DNA of 64,000 bases from Pontibacillus chungwhensis BH030062 (GCF_000770675.1 NZ_AVBG01000009.1:104255-168254), one strand, 5' to 3'. Positions 1 to 10,188 are shown, counted from the first letter of the stretch. Notes: generated by a model not told the origin, from the sequence alone. Translations and numbers: made by a program.

Positions 1-897
1 CTTCAATCTTTTAACAAACTCATTGATTTTGAGGCGGCAAATTCAGAGATTATGACAGGCAAACTGATTTGCCTGATGGAATTGGGGCAGTACGAAGAAG
101 TAGAAGAACTGTGTCAAAAACTCATGAGAGATGACGAAGAACATTATTTTCAATACTTACATATCTATTTAACGGTTTTATTCCAAACAGGAAAGTATGA
201 AGAATTGCTTGATTTGCTAGATGAAGTGTTTAAATCGGAAGACATTCCTCAAGATCTTCGGAAACAGTTCTGGCAACTTTATGATATAACTGAAAACCTT
301 CGTACAGATGAAACCAGAACAGAAAATATTGAGGCAGTCGATGAATTACTTATTGCTCTTGATACACATAATGTAAAAAAACAATGGCAGCTTCTTTCTA
401 TGCTTCGGAAACAAGATATTCAGCCTTTTATGACGGAAATAGCTCCTTACTTAACAAAAGATGACATAGAACCCGTTATAAAGACGGCGCTTGTCCAATG
501 GATGCAAGAGCAAAGAGTAGATCGGAAAGTTTCGGTGAAAAAGCTCGGAGAGGAAATCATGGTCAATCCTGTAGAGCTATCTGACATCCTTTCTCACACT
601 TCCGCAAGGCAGTTGTTATACTTATTAGAACGGGTGGAGCAAGACAATCCTACATTGTTTGAGTTTATTCAACAGCTCGTATTCCGTTACATGTATGTTC
701 GTTTTCCTATCATGCCTGAAGATCATGAATTACCTGGGTTGGCAAAAGCCTTTTATGAGCTAGGTTCGTCATCTCTACAGTTAGAGGATCATGAGTACCC
801 TTTCCACCAGTACATAGAACAAGAAGAAGTGGAAGCTTGGAAAGAACAGATCGTGTATTATGAGAGTCAATACTTTGCTGTGTTGGATGAGGAATAA
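1..897 (+). CDS. ysoA: TPR-like protein YsoA, 5' end outside window
   Basis: The frame is open from the first base of the window (Leu-Gln-Ser-Phe...), so the gene starts upstream and only the C-terminal ~298 residues are seen; the Met at 52 is probably internal. The visible protein is helical and acidic, with TPR-like segments near its start (LMELGQYEEVEELCQKL, LFQTGKYEELLDLLDEV) and a C-terminal part rich in Glu. No catalytic motif is visible. In Bacillus subtilis the gene immediately before tig is ysoA, a TPR-repeat protein of unknown role, and position and repeats fit. A transcription break follows, since tig has its own promoter. The name is inferred from synteny and repeat type. Confidence 0.7.
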   Translation, partial: LQSFNKLIDFEAANSEIMTGKLICLMELGQYEEVEELCQKLMRDDEEHYFQYLHIYLTVLFQTGKYEELLDLLDEVFKSEDIPQDLRKQFWQLYDITENLRTDETRTENIEAVDELLIALDTHNVKKQWQLLSMLRKQDIQPFMTEIAPYLTKDDIEPVIKTALVQWMQEQRVDRKVSVKKLGEEIMVNPVELSDILSHTSARQLLYLLERVEQDNPTLFEFIQQLVFRYMYVRFPIMPEDHELPGLAKAFYELGSSSLQLEDHEYPFHQYIEQEEVEAWKEQIVYYESQYFAVLDEE

Positions 898-936
898 ACT
901 GTAAAGCATATACGCTTTCAAGCTAATAGAAGATTG

Positions 937-964
937 TTGAAAGCACAATAGATTATGTTATAAT
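937..964 (+). promoter_or_regulatory. SigA-type promoter of tig
   Basis: A TTGAAA -35 (937-942) and a perfect TATAAT -10 (959-964) are separated by 16 bp, with an extended TGt just before the -10. The start would be near 971, leaving a leader of about 90 nt before tig. Confidence 0.75.
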
Positions 965-1062
965 AAGGTGGTTGCAAATTACGCATTCACTCTTTTGTTA
1001 CAAAACTTAAGAACATTTAATGAACGATTAATGTATGAAAAATAGATGTTGGAGGGAAAATC

Positions 1063-2349
1063 ATGTCTGTAAAATGGGAAAAATTAGAAGGTAATGAAGG
1101 TCAACTTACAGTTGAAGTTGATGCTGATGAATTTAAGGTTGCCTTAGACAAAGCATTCACAAAAGTAGTTAAAGATATCCAGGTACCTGGTTTCCGTAAA
1201 GGGAAAGTACCTCGTCCAATTTTCGAACAGCGTTTCGGTGTAGAGTCTCTATATCAAGATGCGCTAGATATCATTCTTCCAGAAGCGTATTCTAACGCAA
1301 TTGACGAAACAGGAATTACTCCAGTGGATCGTCCTGAAGTAGATGTTGAGCAAATCGAAAAAGGGAAAAACTTAATCTTCACTGCTAAAGTAACGGTTAA
1401 ACCAGAAGTAACACTTGGCGAGTACAAAGGTCTTGAGGTAGAAGCTCAAGATACTACAGTTACAGATGAAGACGTTGAGAACGAACTTAAGCAACAACAA
1501 GAAAAGCAAGCTGAATTAGTTGTTAAAGAAGAAGGCACTGTAGAGAACGGTGACACTGTTGTTATGGACTTTGAAGGTTTCGTTGATGGCGAAGCATTTG
1601 AAGGTGGACAGGCTGATAACTATTCGTTAGAAATCGGTTCTGGCCAGTTCATTCCAGGATTCGAAGAGCAACTTGTTGGTAAATCTGCTGGAGAAGAAAC
1701 AGAAGTAGAAGTTACGTTCCCAGAAGAATACCATGCTGAGGACCTTGCTGGTAAGAAAGCAACATTCAAAGTAAAAGTTCACGAAATTAAAGCAAAAGAA
1801 CTTCCTGAATTAGACGACGAGTTCGCGAAAGATGTCGACGAAGAAGTTGAATCTATGGATGAACTTAAGAAGAAAACGAAAGAGCGTCTACAACAAGAAA
1901 AAGATCAGGAAGCTGAAAACGCTAAGCGTGAAGAGCTTGTAAATAAAGCTACTGATAACGCAGAAATCGAAATTCCTGAAGCTATGGTTGATACTGAGCT
2001 TGACCGTATGATGAAAGAATTCGAGCAACGCCTTCAAATGCAAGGCATGACGTTAGATATGTACTTCCAGTTCACAGGTCAAGATCAAAACGCACTTAAA
2101 GAGCAAATGAAAGAAGATGCTGGTAAGCGCGTTAAGACGAATCTTGTTCTTGAAGCAATTGCTACTGCTGAGAACGTTGAAGTTACAGAAGAAGATATCA
2201 ACCAAGAGCTTGAGAACATGGCTGCTATGTACCAGACTGATGTTGACAACCTTAAGCAAATGCTTGGTGGCAACACAGAAGCAGTTGAAGAAGATCTTAA
2301 GATCAAGAAAGCTATTGACTTCTTAGATTCTGAAAGTAAAACGGCATAA
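1063..2349 (+). CDS. tig: Trigger factor, ribosome-associated chaperone
   Basis: A cytosolic chaperone and peptidyl-prolyl isomerase that meets nascent chains at the ribosome exit. The 428-residue length is normal for the family. The ribosome-docking signature GFRKGK is at residues 43-48 in the N-terminal domain. The FKBP-like isomerase domain follows at about 160-245 ([16 protein letters not shown] through the [13 protein letters not shown] segment). The rest is the helical C-terminal substrate cradle. The start is set by GGAGG about 8 nt upstream of the ATG. It has its own promoter and a terminator behind it, so it is likely a single-gene unit, as commonly seen upstream of clpX. Confidence 0.98.
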   Translation: MSVKWEKLEGNEGQLTVEVDADEFKVALDKAFTKVVKDIQVPGFRKGKVPRPIFEQRFGVESLYQDALDIILPEAYSNAIDETGITPVDRPEVDVEQIEKGKNLIFTAKVTVKPEVTLGEYKGLEVEAQDTTVTDEDVENELKQQQEKQAELVVKEEGTVENGDTVVMDFEGFVDGEAFEGGQADNYSLEIGSGQFIPGFEEQLVGKSAGEETEVEVTFPEEYHAEDLAGKKATFKVKVHEIKAKELPELDDEFAKDVDEEVESMDELKKKTKERLQQEKDQEAENAKREELVNKATDNAEIEIPEAMVDTELDRMMKEFEQRLQMQGMTLDMYFQFTGQDQNALKEQMKEDAGKRVKTNLVLEAIATAENVEVTEEDINQELENMAAMYQTDVDNLKQMLGGNTEAVEEDLKIKKAIDFLDSESKTA

Positions 2350-2388
2350 GAAAGTCTTTTGACTTTCAGCTGTTTAGGTTAATGAAAG

Positions 2389-2418
2389 CAAGGCGCGATT
2401 TGTTCGTGCCTTGTTTTT
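2389..2418 (+). terminator. Intrinsic terminator after tig
   Basis: The arms CAAGGCGCGA and TCGTGCCTTG pair with one G-U wobble and are followed by TTTTT. Confidence 0.8.
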
Positions 2419-2546
2419 ACATATAATAAATTCCTTTTTGGAGTATGGAATGAGTCCAACTATGGAAAAATACATATATACTAAATCAGCTGTATATTGG
2501 ATCTTTATTTCCAGCCCACACATACTTTTGGATTACTGCACATATG

Positions 2547-2575
2547 TTGACTATTCATACACTCACGTACATAAT
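2547..2575 (+). promoter_or_regulatory. SigA-type promoter upstream of clpX
   Basis: TTGACT (2547-2552), 17 bp, then CATAAT (2570-2575). Transcription would begin near 2582, giving a clpX leader of about 160 nt that contains the hairpins at 2586-2621. A separate TATGAT at about 2650 could be a second promoter but lacks a clear -35. The bases from 2419 to 2546 hold nothing else I can support. Confidence 0.6.
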
Positions 2576-2585
2576 GAATACAAAT

Positions 2586-2621
2586 GGAAGTGAGATAATC
2601 TTCCGACCAGGAAGCTTTTTT
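2586..2621 (+). promoter_or_regulatory. Terminator/antiterminator-like leader of clpX
   Basis: CTTCC (2600-2604) can pair either with the upstream GGAAG (2586-2590) or with the downstream GGAAG (2610-2614). The downstream hairpin is followed by T6 (2616-2621). The two pairings exclude each other, like an attenuator. The stems are only 5 bp, so this is tentative. Confidence 0.4.
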
Positions 2622-2741
2622 ACTTTTAGTGACTCATGATATTTGGTATGATGTCGTAAAGAAAGGTTTTGGATGTTTAACCAATGGTTGTAAAGGTTTT
2701 TTATAGATTTAGTGTGACATATACTTTGTGAGGTGAAATGC

Positions 2742-4019
2742 ATGTTTAAATTTAACGAAGAGAAAGGACAACTAAAGTGTTCTTTCTGCGGTAAGACTCA
2801 AGATCAAGTCCGCAAACTAGTTGCTGGACCTGGGGTTTATATATGCGATGAGTGTATTGAATTGTGCACAGAAATTGTAGAAGAAGAGCTAGGTAACGAA
2901 GAAGAAGTTGAGTTCAAAGAGGTTCCGAAACCTCAAGAAATCAATGAAATTCTGGATGATTATGTAATAGGGCAAGACTATGCTAAGAAATCACTCTCTG
3001 TAGCGGTTTATAACCACTATAAGCGTATTAATGCTGCTACGAAAGCCGACGACGTAGAACTTGCTAAAAGTAACATCTTAATGCTTGGACCTACAGGTAG
3101 TGGTAAAACACTTCTTGCGCAAACATTGGCTCGAATTTTAAATGTACCATTTGCAATTGCAGATGCTACGTCTCTAACTGAGGCTGGTTACGTTGGGGAA
3201 GATGTTGAGAACATCCTTCTTAAATTAATTCAAGCAGCTGATTATGATGTTGAGAAAGCCGAAAAAGGAATTATTTATATTGATGAGATTGATAAAGTAG
3301 CACGTAAATCTGAAAACCCATCCATTACACGTGACGTTTCTGGTGAAGGTGTGCAACAAGCCCTTCTAAAAATTCTTGAAGGAACTGTTGCAAGTGTCCC
3401 TCCACAAGGTGGACGTAAGCATCCTCATCAAGAATTTATTCAAATCGACACGGGCAATGTATTATTCATTGTTGGTGGTGCCTTTGATGGAATTGACCAG
3501 ATTGTAAAGCGTCGTCTTGGTAAGAAAGTAATTGGATTTGGCTCTGAACAAGAAACCGCTGAAGATATGGAGAAGAAAGAAGTTCTTACTAAAGTACTTC
3601 CAGAGGACTTGTTACGCTATGGTTTAATCCCTGAGTTTATCGGTCGTCTTCCGGTAATTGGTGCGCTAGAATCTCTTGATGAAGATGCGTTAGTTGAGAT
3701 TCTTACAAAGCCTAAGAATGCTTTAGTGAAACAGTACCAGAAGCTATTCCAAATTGACCATGTGGAGCTTGAGTTCGAAGAAGAAGCGCTACGTGAGATC
3801 GCTCGTAAGGCAATTGAACGTAAAACAGGTGCCCGTGGTCTGCGTTCGATCATCGAAGGCATTATGTTAGATGTAATGTATGAATTACCATCTCGTGAAG
3901 ACATCGATAAGTGTATTATTACGGCTGACACCGTGACGAAAGAAAACGGTCGTCCTAAGCTTGTTTTTAACGATGGTACAGTACAAGATGAGAATGAAAC
4001 ACCTAAAGAGAGTGCGTAA
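2742..4019 (+). CDS. clpX: ClpX, ATPase subunit of ClpXP protease
   Basis: A AAA+ unfoldase that feeds substrates to ClpP. From the chosen ATG the protein is 425 residues. The C4 zinc-binding domain has Cys13, Cys16, Cys35 and Cys38. Walker A GPTGSGKT is at 116-123, the pore loop GYVGED follows, then Walker [10 protein letters not shown]. The ClpP-docking IGF tripeptide lies in KKVIGFG, and the sensor-2 GARGLR sits near the C terminus. An in-frame GTG at 2733 is possible, but GAGGTG at 2730-2735 overlaps it and is spaced correctly for ATG 2742, giving the usual [13 protein letters not shown] start. clpP is not in the window, as is normal in Bacillus. Confidence 0.98.
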   Translation: MFKFNEEKGQLKCSFCGKTQDQVRKLVAGPGVYICDECIELCTEIVEEELGNEEEVEFKEVPKPQEINEILDDYVIGQDYAKKSLSVAVYNHYKRINAATKADDVELAKSNILMLGPTGSGKTLLAQTLARILNVPFAIADATSLTEAGYVGEDVENILLKLIQAADYDVEKAEKGIIYIDEIDKVARKSENPSITRDVSGEGVQQALLKILEGTVASVPPQGGRKHPHQEFIQIDTGNVLFIVGGAFDGIDQIVKRRLGKKVIGFGSEQETAEDMEKKEVLTKVLPEDLLRYGLIPEFIGRLPVIGALESLDEDALVEILTKPKNALVKQYQKLFQIDHVELEFEEEALREIARKAIERKTGARGLRSIIEGIMLDVMYELPSREDIDKCIITADTVTKENGRPKLVFNDGTVQDENETPKESA

Positions 4020-4100
4020 TTCATCTATCCCAAAGAGCACGTTCATTATAAGTTAAAGAGAGGGGTTTCTCCTATATGGAGAACCTCTCTCGTTCATTAC

Positions 4101-4130
4101 AATCTCGGTCTATGTACCGGGATTATTTTT
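4101..4130 (+). terminator. Intrinsic terminator after clpX
   Basis: AATCTCGGT and ACCGGGATT form a 9-bp stem with one G-U pair, followed by ATTTTT. Confidence 0.75.
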
Positions 4131-4254
4131 GTTAGAAAGCCACTAATTGTTAATGCTTTTTCGTGAGTTGGATTTTAATGATTGGGTTTAATGTGACTAT
4201 TTGAGGAGATACTAGCTGATAACATAAAAGATGTATGGTACAGGAGGAATCTTT

Positions 4255-5925
4255 ATGACATTAGCGGGTATCGTCTTATTTGTGCAACTGTTTTTTGGGA
4301 TTGTTATTGGTCTTTACTTTTGGAACCTATTAAAAAATCAACGTTCTCAAAAAGTAACAATTGATCGAGAGTCAAAAAAAGAAATGGCTGAATTAGGGAA
4401 AATGCGTCAAATTGCACTTTCTGAACCTCTGTCAGAGAAAGTTCGTCCTAGAACTTTCCAAGATATCATTGGTCAAAAGGATGGAATTGAAGCATTAAGA
4501 GCTGCAATATGTGGTGCAAATCCACAGCATGTGATCGTATATGGCCCTCCAGGGGTTGGGAAAACAGCTGCGGCTCGTCTGGTGCTTGAAGAAGCAAAAC
4601 AATATAAAGATTCTCCGTTTCGTCAAGAAGCTGTATTTGTTGAGTTAGATGCAACTACAGCCAGATTTGATGAACGAGGTATAGCAGATCCTTTAATAGG
4701 ATCTGTTCATGACCCGATTTATCAAGGGGCTGGTGCGATGGGGCAAGCTGGGATTCCTCAACCTAAACAAGGGGCTGTGTCCAATGCACATGGTGGAGTT
4801 CTTTTTATTGACGAGATTGGGGAATTACATCCTATTCAGATGAATAAGTTACTTAAAGTACTGGAGGATCGGAAGGTTTACTTTGAAAGTGCATATTATA
4901 GTGAAGAGAATCAGCAAATCCCCTTACATATCCATGAGATATTTAAGAAGGGTCTGCCAGCAGATTTTCGCTTAATTGGAGCAACTACAAGGCGGCCTGA
5001 AGAAATTCCTCCTGCTATTCGTTCACGTTGTTTAGAGGTTTTCTTTAGAGAACTTGAGCATGAAGAGGTTGTTGAAGTAGCTAAAAGGGCAGCGGAAAAG
5101 ATTGAATTTACTTCAGATAAAGATGCTTTAGAAACGTTAGCAGGCTATGCACGTAATGGACGTGAAGCTGTCAACATGATCCAGATTGCTACGGGTATTG
5201 CCAAAAAAGCAGGTCGAACGATCATTTCCAAAGCGGATATTGAATGGGTCGTAGATGCCTCTCAGCTAGCACCTAGATATGATAAGAAAATCGGGGATCG
5301 GGACCAAATTGGTATTGTGAATGGGCTTGCTGTCTTTGGACCTAATTCAGGGTCGCTGCTTGAGATTGAAGTTACTGTTCTCCCAACTACCTCAAAGCAA
5401 GGAACCATTAACATTACTGGAATTGCTGAAGAAGAAAGTATAGGTACACAAAGTAAATCAATACGTAGGAAAAGCATGGCTAAAGGATCAATCGAAAATG
5501 TAATCACTGTTCTTCGTTCTTTAGGTGTTCCGGCTCATGAATACGATATTCACGTCAATTTCCCAGGAGGCATTCCTGTCGATGGTCCTTCAGCGGGTGT
5601 GGCTATGGCTCTTGGAATTTACTCTGCTATTCATAAGCTTCCGGTACGTTATAACGTCGCGATGACAGGGGAGATTAGTATTCATGGCCATATAAAACCG
5701 GTGGGTGGAGTAATGGCTAAGATCAAGGCAGCGAAAAGAGCTGGTGCTACGAAAGTATTAATTCCTGCTGAGAATAACCAAGAGATGTTTAATCAAATAG
5801 AAGGGGTTCAAATCGTACCTGTAACCCATATACAAGAAGCGCTTGCACTGGCTTTACATGGGGATGTTCAATCGTTATTGAAGGATAAGCGATTCGTTGA
5901 AAAGAGGTCGTCTCAATCCTCATAA
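4255..5925 (+). CDS. lonB: LonB, membrane-anchored Lon-like protease
   Basis: An ATP-dependent Ser-Lys protease that in B. subtilis is made in the forespore. The 556 residues begin with one hydrophobic segment (about 4-24) likely to anchor it to the membrane. A AAA+ domain follows with Walker A GPPGVGKT at 97-104 and Walker B VLFIDEIGEL. The C-terminal Lon proteolytic domain has Ser446 in VDGPSAGVAMA and Lys489 in GGVMAK, spaced 43 residues as in other Lon enzymes. The large N-terminal substrate domain of LonA is absent, as expected for LonB. ATG 4255 is chosen because AGGAGG sits 7 nt before it; an in-frame ATG at 4231 lacks a site. Confidence 0.95.
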   Translation: MTLAGIVLFVQLFFGIVIGLYFWNLLKNQRSQKVTIDRESKKEMAELGKMRQIALSEPLSEKVRPRTFQDIIGQKDGIEALRAAICGANPQHVIVYGPPGVGKTAAARLVLEEAKQYKDSPFRQEAVFVELDATTARFDERGIADPLIGSVHDPIYQGAGAMGQAGIPQPKQGAVSNAHGGVLFIDEIGELHPIQMNKLLKVLEDRKVYFESAYYSEENQQIPLHIHEIFKKGLPADFRLIGATTRRPEEIPPAIRSRCLEVFFRELEHEEVVEVAKRAAEKIEFTSDKDALETLAGYARNGREAVNMIQIATGIAKKAGRTIISKADIEWVVDASQLAPRYDKKIGDRDQIGIVNGLAVFGPNSGSLLEIEVTVLPTTSKQGTINITGIAEEESIGTQSKSIRRKSMAKGSIENVITVLRSLGVPAHEYDIHVNFPGGIPVDGPSAGVAMALGIYSAIHKLPVRYNVAMTGEISIHGHIKPVGGVMAKIKAAKRAGATKVLIPAENNQEMFNQIEGVQIVPVTHIQEALALALHGDVQSLLKDKRFVEKRSSQSS

Positions 5926-5948
5926 AACCAATCGCGCAAATGAAACAT

Positions 5949-5977
5949 TTTACAAAGAAAATGGTTTTCATTATACT
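5949..5977 (+). promoter_or_regulatory. SigA-type promoter of lonA
   Basis: TTTACA (5949-5954), 17 bp, then TATACT (5972-5977). The predicted start near 5984 lies upstream of the hairpin at 6007-6036, so that hairpin would be in the lonA leader. Confidence 0.65.
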
Positions 5978-6006
5978 TTTAAAGAACCATATGTTTGATG
6001 AGTTTT

Positions 6007-6036
6007 AGAGCATTGTCTATATGGCAGGCTCTCTTT
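6007..6036 (+). terminator. Hairpin with T-tract between lonB and lonA
   Basis: AGAGC and GCTCT close an inner TGTC/GGCA stem, and the 3' side runs into TTTT, CTC, TTTT. It could terminate lonB transcripts, but it lies downstream of the lonA promoter and so may also attenuate lonA. Confidence 0.5.
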
Positions 6037-6076
6037 TCTCTTTTCTATTATGGAATTTCATGGAGGTGCAAGAAAA

Positions 6077-8404
6077 ATGACGAAGCCAAATACCATTCAC
6101 ATCCCCCTCCTTCCATTACGTGGACTATTAGTTTATCCATCAATGGTCATGCATTTAGATGTGGGTCGCGATAAATCAGTTAACGCAGTAGAGAAAGCTA
6201 TGGTTCAAGACCATACTATTTTCTTAGCTGCACAGAAAGAAACAAATATTGATGAACCAACAGAGAATGATATATATCAAGTGGGAACAATGGCTAAGAT
6301 TAAGCAAATGCTTAAACTTCCAAATGGTACAATAAGGATCTTAGTAGAGGGATTGTATCGTGCGGAACTAGTCAACCACACTGATGATGAAGACGAAGAA
6401 TTGCTAATGGCTGAAATTAAAGAAATGGAGGAAACGCACGGGGAGAGTTTAGAAGAACAAGCCCTTATGCGAAAGCTCCTGGAACAATTTGAACAGTACA
6501 TAAAAGTGTCTAAGAAGGTTAGTGATGAGACGCTTTCTTCTGTACAAGATATAGATATCCCTGGCCGCTTAGCTGATATCGTAACCTCACATCTTCCTTT
6601 AAAGATTAAAGACAAACAACAAGTACTAGAAATGATCCATGTTCCAGATCGAATAGAGCATATTATTGATCTCATAAATAATGAGAAGGAAGTTATGCAA
6701 CTTGAGAAGAAAATTGGACAGCGTGTTAAGCGTTCAATGGAACGTACTCAGAAAGAATACTACCTTCGTGAACAAATGAAGGCCATCCAAAAAGAACTTG
6801 GTGATAAAGATGGCAAATCAGGAGAGGTTGAAGAGCTTAAAGCTAAGCTTGAAGAAGCTAATCTTCCAGAAAGAGTTCAAAAAGTAGCCTTAAAAGAACT
6901 GGATCGATATGAAAAAATCCCTAGTAGTTCAGCTGAGAGCTCAGTAATTAGAAATTATATTGATTGGATCCTTTCTCTACCTTGGACAGAACAAACGGAA
7001 GACAATCTGCATATCCCTCACGCTGAAGAGGTGCTTGATGCTGATCATTATGGCTTAGAGAAAGTGAAAGAACGAATCATTGAGTATTTAGCTGTACAGA
7101 AGCTTACAAACAGCATTAAAGGCCCGATTCTTTGCCTTGTTGGCCCTCCTGGTGTGGGTAAAACTTCTCTAGCCCGGTCTATTGCACGTTCAATGGATCG
7201 TAACTTCGTACGAGCTTCCCTTGGTGGCGTACGGGATGAAGCGGAAATTCGAGGACACCGTCGTACGTATGTAGGGGCTATGCCGGGTCGCATTATCCAA
7301 GGGATGAAGCGCGCTGAGACAGTTAACCCTGTCTTCTTATTAGACGAGATCGATAAAATGGCAAGTGATTTCCGTGGAGACCCATCTTCTGCTATGCTGG
7401 AAGTACTTGATCCCGAGCAGAACAGTACATTTAGTGATCACTTCATTGAAGAGACGTATGATCTTTCAAACGTTCTATTTATTGCTACAGCAAATAATAT
7501 GCAAACCATACCAGGTCCTCTTTTAGACCGTATGGAAGTCATCTCAATAGCAGGATACACAGAAGTTGAGAAACTTCATATTGCGAAAGAACATCTGCTT
7601 CCTAAACAGCTAAAAGAAAATGGCTTAAAGAAAAGCCAGCTTCAGTTCAGGGAGGAAGGCTTACTTAAGCTAGTCCGCCAGTATACACGTGAGGCTGGGG
7701 TACGTGGATTAGAACGCCAAATTGCTGCTGTTTGTCGTAAAGCTGCTAAGATTGTGGTAGCAGAAGACAAGAAGCGTGTGGTGGTTACGGAGAAAAAGTT
7801 AGAAGAGCTGTTAGGAAAGCCAATTTTCCGTTATGGTCAAGCTGAGAAAGAAGACCAAATAGGAACAGCAACAGGTCTTGCGTACACGTCGGCTGGAGGA
7901 GACACTCTTGCTATAGAGGTTTCCTTGTATCCAGGAAAAGGGAAGCTAACGCTCACAGGTAAGCTTGGAGACGTAATGAAGGAATCAGCTCAAGCAGCCT
8001 TTAGTTACATCCGCTCAAGAGCTGAGGAGCTTAACATTGACCCTGAATTTCATGACAAAAACGATATCCATATTCACGTACCTGAAGGCGCTACACCGAA
8101 AGATGGCCCGTCAGCTGGTATTACAATGGCAACAGCACTAGTATCTGCGCTTACAGAACGTCCGGTTCGTAAAGAAGTAGGCATGACAGGTGAAATTACG
8201 TTAAGAGGTCGTGTTCTTCCTATCGGTGGACTCAAAGAGAAATCACTAAGTGCTCATCGTGCTGGGTTGACAACCGTTATTATGCCAGCGGAAAATGAAA
8301 AGGACCTAGAAGATATTCCAGAGAGTGTGCGTGAAGGGTTAACCTATATCCCGGTCACTCATTTGGATCAAGTGTTAGAACATGCACTAGTAGAGGAGAA
8401 ATAA
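6077..8404 (+). CDS. lonA: LonA, ATP-dependent protease La
   Basis: The cytosolic AAA+ protease for misfolded and regulatory proteins. The 775-residue length is standard. The N-terminal substrate domain (about 8-200) opens with [19 protein letters not shown]. The AAA+ module has GPPGVGKT and [10 protein letters not shown]. The C-terminal protease domain has catalytic Ser679 in KDGPSAGIT and Lys722 in GGLKEK. ATG 6077 is preferred because GGAGGTG is 8 nt upstream; the longer frame from 6050 has no site. It follows lonB with its own promoter and is followed 3 nt later by engB, so the two are probably co-transcribed, as lonA-ysxC are in B. subtilis. Confidence 0.98.
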   Translation: MTKPNTIHIPLLPLRGLLVYPSMVMHLDVGRDKSVNAVEKAMVQDHTIFLAAQKETNIDEPTENDIYQVGTMAKIKQMLKLPNGTIRILVEGLYRAELVNHTDDEDEELLMAEIKEMEETHGESLEEQALMRKLLEQFEQYIKVSKKVSDETLSSVQDIDIPGRLADIVTSHLPLKIKDKQQVLEMIHVPDRIEHIIDLINNEKEVMQLEKKIGQRVKRSMERTQKEYYLREQMKAIQKELGDKDGKSGEVEELKAKLEEANLPERVQKVALKELDRYEKIPSSSAESSVIRNYIDWILSLPWTEQTEDNLHIPHAEEVLDADHYGLEKVKERIIEYLAVQKLTNSIKGPILCLVGPPGVGKTSLARSIARSMDRNFVRASLGGVRDEAEIRGHRRTYVGAMPGRIIQGMKRAETVNPVFLLDEIDKMASDFRGDPSSAMLEVLDPEQNSTFSDHFIEETYDLSNVLFIATANNMQTIPGPLLDRMEVISIAGYTEVEKLHIAKEHLLPKQLKENGLKKSQLQFREEGLLKLVRQYTREAGVRGLERQIAAVCRKAAKIVVAEDKKRVVVTEKKLEELLGKPIFRYGQAEKEDQIGTATGLAYTSAGGDTLAIEVSLYPGKGKLTLTGKLGDVMKESAQAAFSYIRSRAEELNIDPEFHDKNDIHIHVPEGATPKDGPSAGITMATALVSALTERPVRKEVGMTGEITLRGRVLPIGGLKEKSLSAHRAGLTTVIMPAENEKDLEDIPESVREGLTYIPVTHLDQVLEHALVEEK

Positions 8405-8407
8405 TTC

Positions 8408-8995
8408 ATGAAAGTTAATCAAGCGGAACTTGTTATAAGCGCCGTTAGTCAGCAACAATATCCGGAAGACCCAATGCCAGAGATTGCTCTGGCAGGACGT
8501 TCTAATGTGGGGAAATCGTCATTTATTAATAAAATGATTCAACGAAAAGCATTAGCACGTACTTCTGGAAAACCAGGTAAAACCCAAACACTTAATTTCT
8601 ATAGAATAAATGAATCCTTCATGTTTGTAGACGTACCTGGATATGGTTATGCGAAAGTCTCGAAGAAGGAAAAAGCGAAGTGGGGAAAAATGATGGAAGA
8701 GTATTTCTCCACACGTGAACGCTTGCGTATGGCGATGTTAATCGTTGATATTCGCCATGACCCTTCAGAAGATGATCAATTGATGTATGACTTCTTGAAA
8801 CACTATGAACTTCCTGTAACCGTAGTGGCAACGAAGTTAGACAAAATCAAAAAAGGCCAACGTGCCAAGCAGCTTAAACGCATCATCGATGTTCTTGAAA
8901 TGGAAGAAGAAGATAAGCTTCTGCCATTCTCATCAGAAACTGGTGAAGGAAAAGATGAAGCATGGGGTATTATTAAGCCTTATCTAAAAAAATAA
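8408..8995 (+). CDS. engB: GTPase EngB/YsxC, ribosome assembly factor
   Basis: An essential TrmE-Era-EngA-EngB-type GTPase needed for assembly of the 50S subunit. The 195-residue protein has all G motifs: G1 GRSNVGKSS (about 30-38), the conserved GKTQTLNFY switch region, G3 DVPGYG, G4 TKLDK and G5-like SSETG. It starts 3 nt after the lonA stop, with GAGGAG in the end of lonA acting as the ribosome site, so translational coupling is likely. A strong terminator follows directly and ends the lonA-engB unit. Confidence 0.97.
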   Translation: MKVNQAELVISAVSQQQYPEDPMPEIALAGRSNVGKSSFINKMIQRKALARTSGKPGKTQTLNFYRINESFMFVDVPGYGYAKVSKKEKAKWGKMMEEYFSTRERLRMAMLIVDIRHDPSEDDQLMYDFLKHYELPVTVVATKLDKIKKGQRAKQLKRIIDVLEMEEEDKLLPFSSETGEGKDEAWGIIKPYLKK

Positions 8996-9001
8996 TGAAA
9001 T

Positions 9002-9038
9002 AAAGAAGTCCTCTACTTATAGTAGAGGACTTCTTTTG
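9002..9038 (+). terminator. Strong terminator after engB
   Basis: AAAGAAGTCCTCTAC pairs with GTAGAGGACTTCTTT across a 5-nt loop and runs into TTTT. It is nearly symmetrical and could also act on the - strand. Confidence 0.9.
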
Positions 9039-9100
9039 TATCGTTTATGTTCAACGAACACGTATTTCATCAAATGCAGAAGACTCGAAGCTGAGAGAAT

Positions 9101-9279
9101 GTTTCCGTTAACTTTAGTTGAGTATAAGGTGGGCCTGGAAACCACTCGCTTTCCTGTGGGGAGCTGGTGAGCCTCCTCACCCGGCAAAGCCGGTCTCCGG
9201 GGTCTCACCTAGGCTCTTCTGCCCACGGGAGTCTCGCAGTTTCCAGGCCCACCTTTTCCATATTGAGAGATACGGAAAC
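9101..9279 (-). repeat. Palindromic repeat family, copy 1
   Basis: A ~179-bp element. The outer ends are inverted (GTTTCCGT ... ACGGAAAC). The inner arms AAGGTGGGCCTGGAAA and TTTCCAGGCCCACCTT pair, and a conserved core follows (on the - strand GCGAGACTCC ... AGGAAAGCGAGT). Internal stems GTGGG/CCCAC and GGTGAG/CTCACC can form. It is almost identical to copy 5, 41 kb away, in the opposite orientation. The strand given is that of the GCGAGACTCC core. No gene is present. Confidence 0.85.
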
Positions 9280-9324
9280 AACACACATGTAGATTGAATT
9301 AGGCATCAAAAACGCTCAAGCAGC

Positions 9325-9498
9325 GGGCCGTTCGTACTATAAATGGCAAGGGGTGGCTGGGGAACGGGGAGACTCCTGCGGGAGAAAGAGGTCGACGAGA
9401 CCCCGGACTGAACGAAGTGAGGGAGGAGGCTCGACAGCTCGCCCGCGGAAAGCGAGTCGTTCCCTAGCCACCCCTAGCTCTCAACTACATAAAGGCCC
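9325..9498 (+). repeat. Palindromic repeat family, copy 2
   Basis: A ~174-bp copy starting 46 bp after copy 1 and inverted to it. The inner arms are different in sequence (AGGGGTGGCTGGGGAAC and GTTCCCTAGCCACCCCT) but still self-complementary. The core GGAGACTCCTGCGGG and CCCGCGGAAAGCGAGT is kept; internal stem GTCGA/TCGAC replaces GGTGAG/CTCACC of copy 1. The outer ends are less perfect (GGGCC / GGCCC). A small open frame across this copy is not considered a gene. Confidence 0.8.
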
Positions 9499-9550
9499 CA
9501 TCTGTTCTTACATGTCTCTAATACCACGCCTGCACTTTTACTTGTATAAC

Positions 9551-10036
9551 TTATTTCTTTTTAAACCATAATAAGTATAATCCAAAACCGACTAAGAGTA
9601 GGGGCCAGAATGTTTCGATGAAGTGCACGATGACGTTAATCCAGTAGAACCAGCCTGGTTTATTGGAAGCGAATATCACAAACAGAGACAGGGTGATCAG
9701 GATAATAGCAGGAAATATTCCTTTTCGTGTTTTCTGAAACCTTAACAAAAAAGATAATCCGATAATAAGCGGGAATATTCCCCAATGGTCGATCCAGAAG
9801 GAATAGTTACGCAGTCCGTGGAAGTGGATCCCTAATCCTAGTAGAACGCCGCCTGAAAATAGGGTGTCATACTCCATAGCTATATAACTATGTAAAAGTA
9901 GGGCGACTCCGATGATCATTAAGATTGTAGGCCAAGAATAAAATTGGGTGAGCAATGGGATTTGGAATTCTCTTAAAAGAAAGTAGAGGCCTATTCCGAT
10001 TAATAAGAGGCCACTGAATGTATTTTGTCGTTTCAC
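9551..10036 (-). CDS. Small LiaF-type/DUF5668-like membrane protein
   Basis: A 161-residue hydrophobic protein, probably with six short membrane segments in Gly-Leu-Ile-rich hairpins (GLLLIGIGLYFLL, PTILMIIGVALLLHSY, GGVLLGLGIHFHGL, FPLIIGLSFLL, then two more). This pattern resembles the LiaI/LiaF membrane region found in envelope-stress proteins, but there is no soluble domain. The start is GTG with AGGAGGT 8 nt upstream. B. subtilis has the membrane protein gene ysxD at the same place between engB and hemA, so this may be its counterpart, though here it lies on the opposite strand to its neighbours. Function unknown. Confidence 0.8.
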   Translation of the reverse strand: MKRQNTFSGLLLIGIGLYFLLREFQIPLLTQFYSWPTILMIIGVALLLHSYIAMEYDTLFSGGVLLGLGIHFHGLRNYSFWIDHWGIFPLIIGLSFLLRFQKTRKGIFPAIILITLSLFVIFASNKPGWFYWINVIVHFIETFWPLLLVGFGLYLLWFKKK

Positions 10037-10188
10037 TATGGTTTACCTCCTCTAAAAACAGCCCTCATTCCTTGCTAATTGAGGGTCATTGTGTTACGGT
10101 ACTAACGGTATTTATTTCAAATTGCGACTCAGTTTTATATAGATATATCGTATCATAACCTTTCAATAACTGTTCACATTTTTATGAA

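Noticed and set aside
2411..2593. 60-codon frame between tig and clpX
   Set aside because: No ribosome site, starts in the tig terminator, and overlaps the clpX promoter.
4057..4092. Hairpin AGAGAGG.../CCTCTCT after clpX
   Set aside because: It has a 3-nt bulge and no T-run; the next hairpin at 4101-4130 is a better terminator.
9353..9571. 72-codon frame across repeat copy 2
   Set aside because: Its composition comes from the palindromic repeat and it has no homologous frame in the other copies.
10058..10085. CCCTCA/TGAGGG pair upstream of the - strand membrane protein gene
   Set aside because: Only 6 bp with a large loop, and it lies in the leader of that gene rather than at a gene end.
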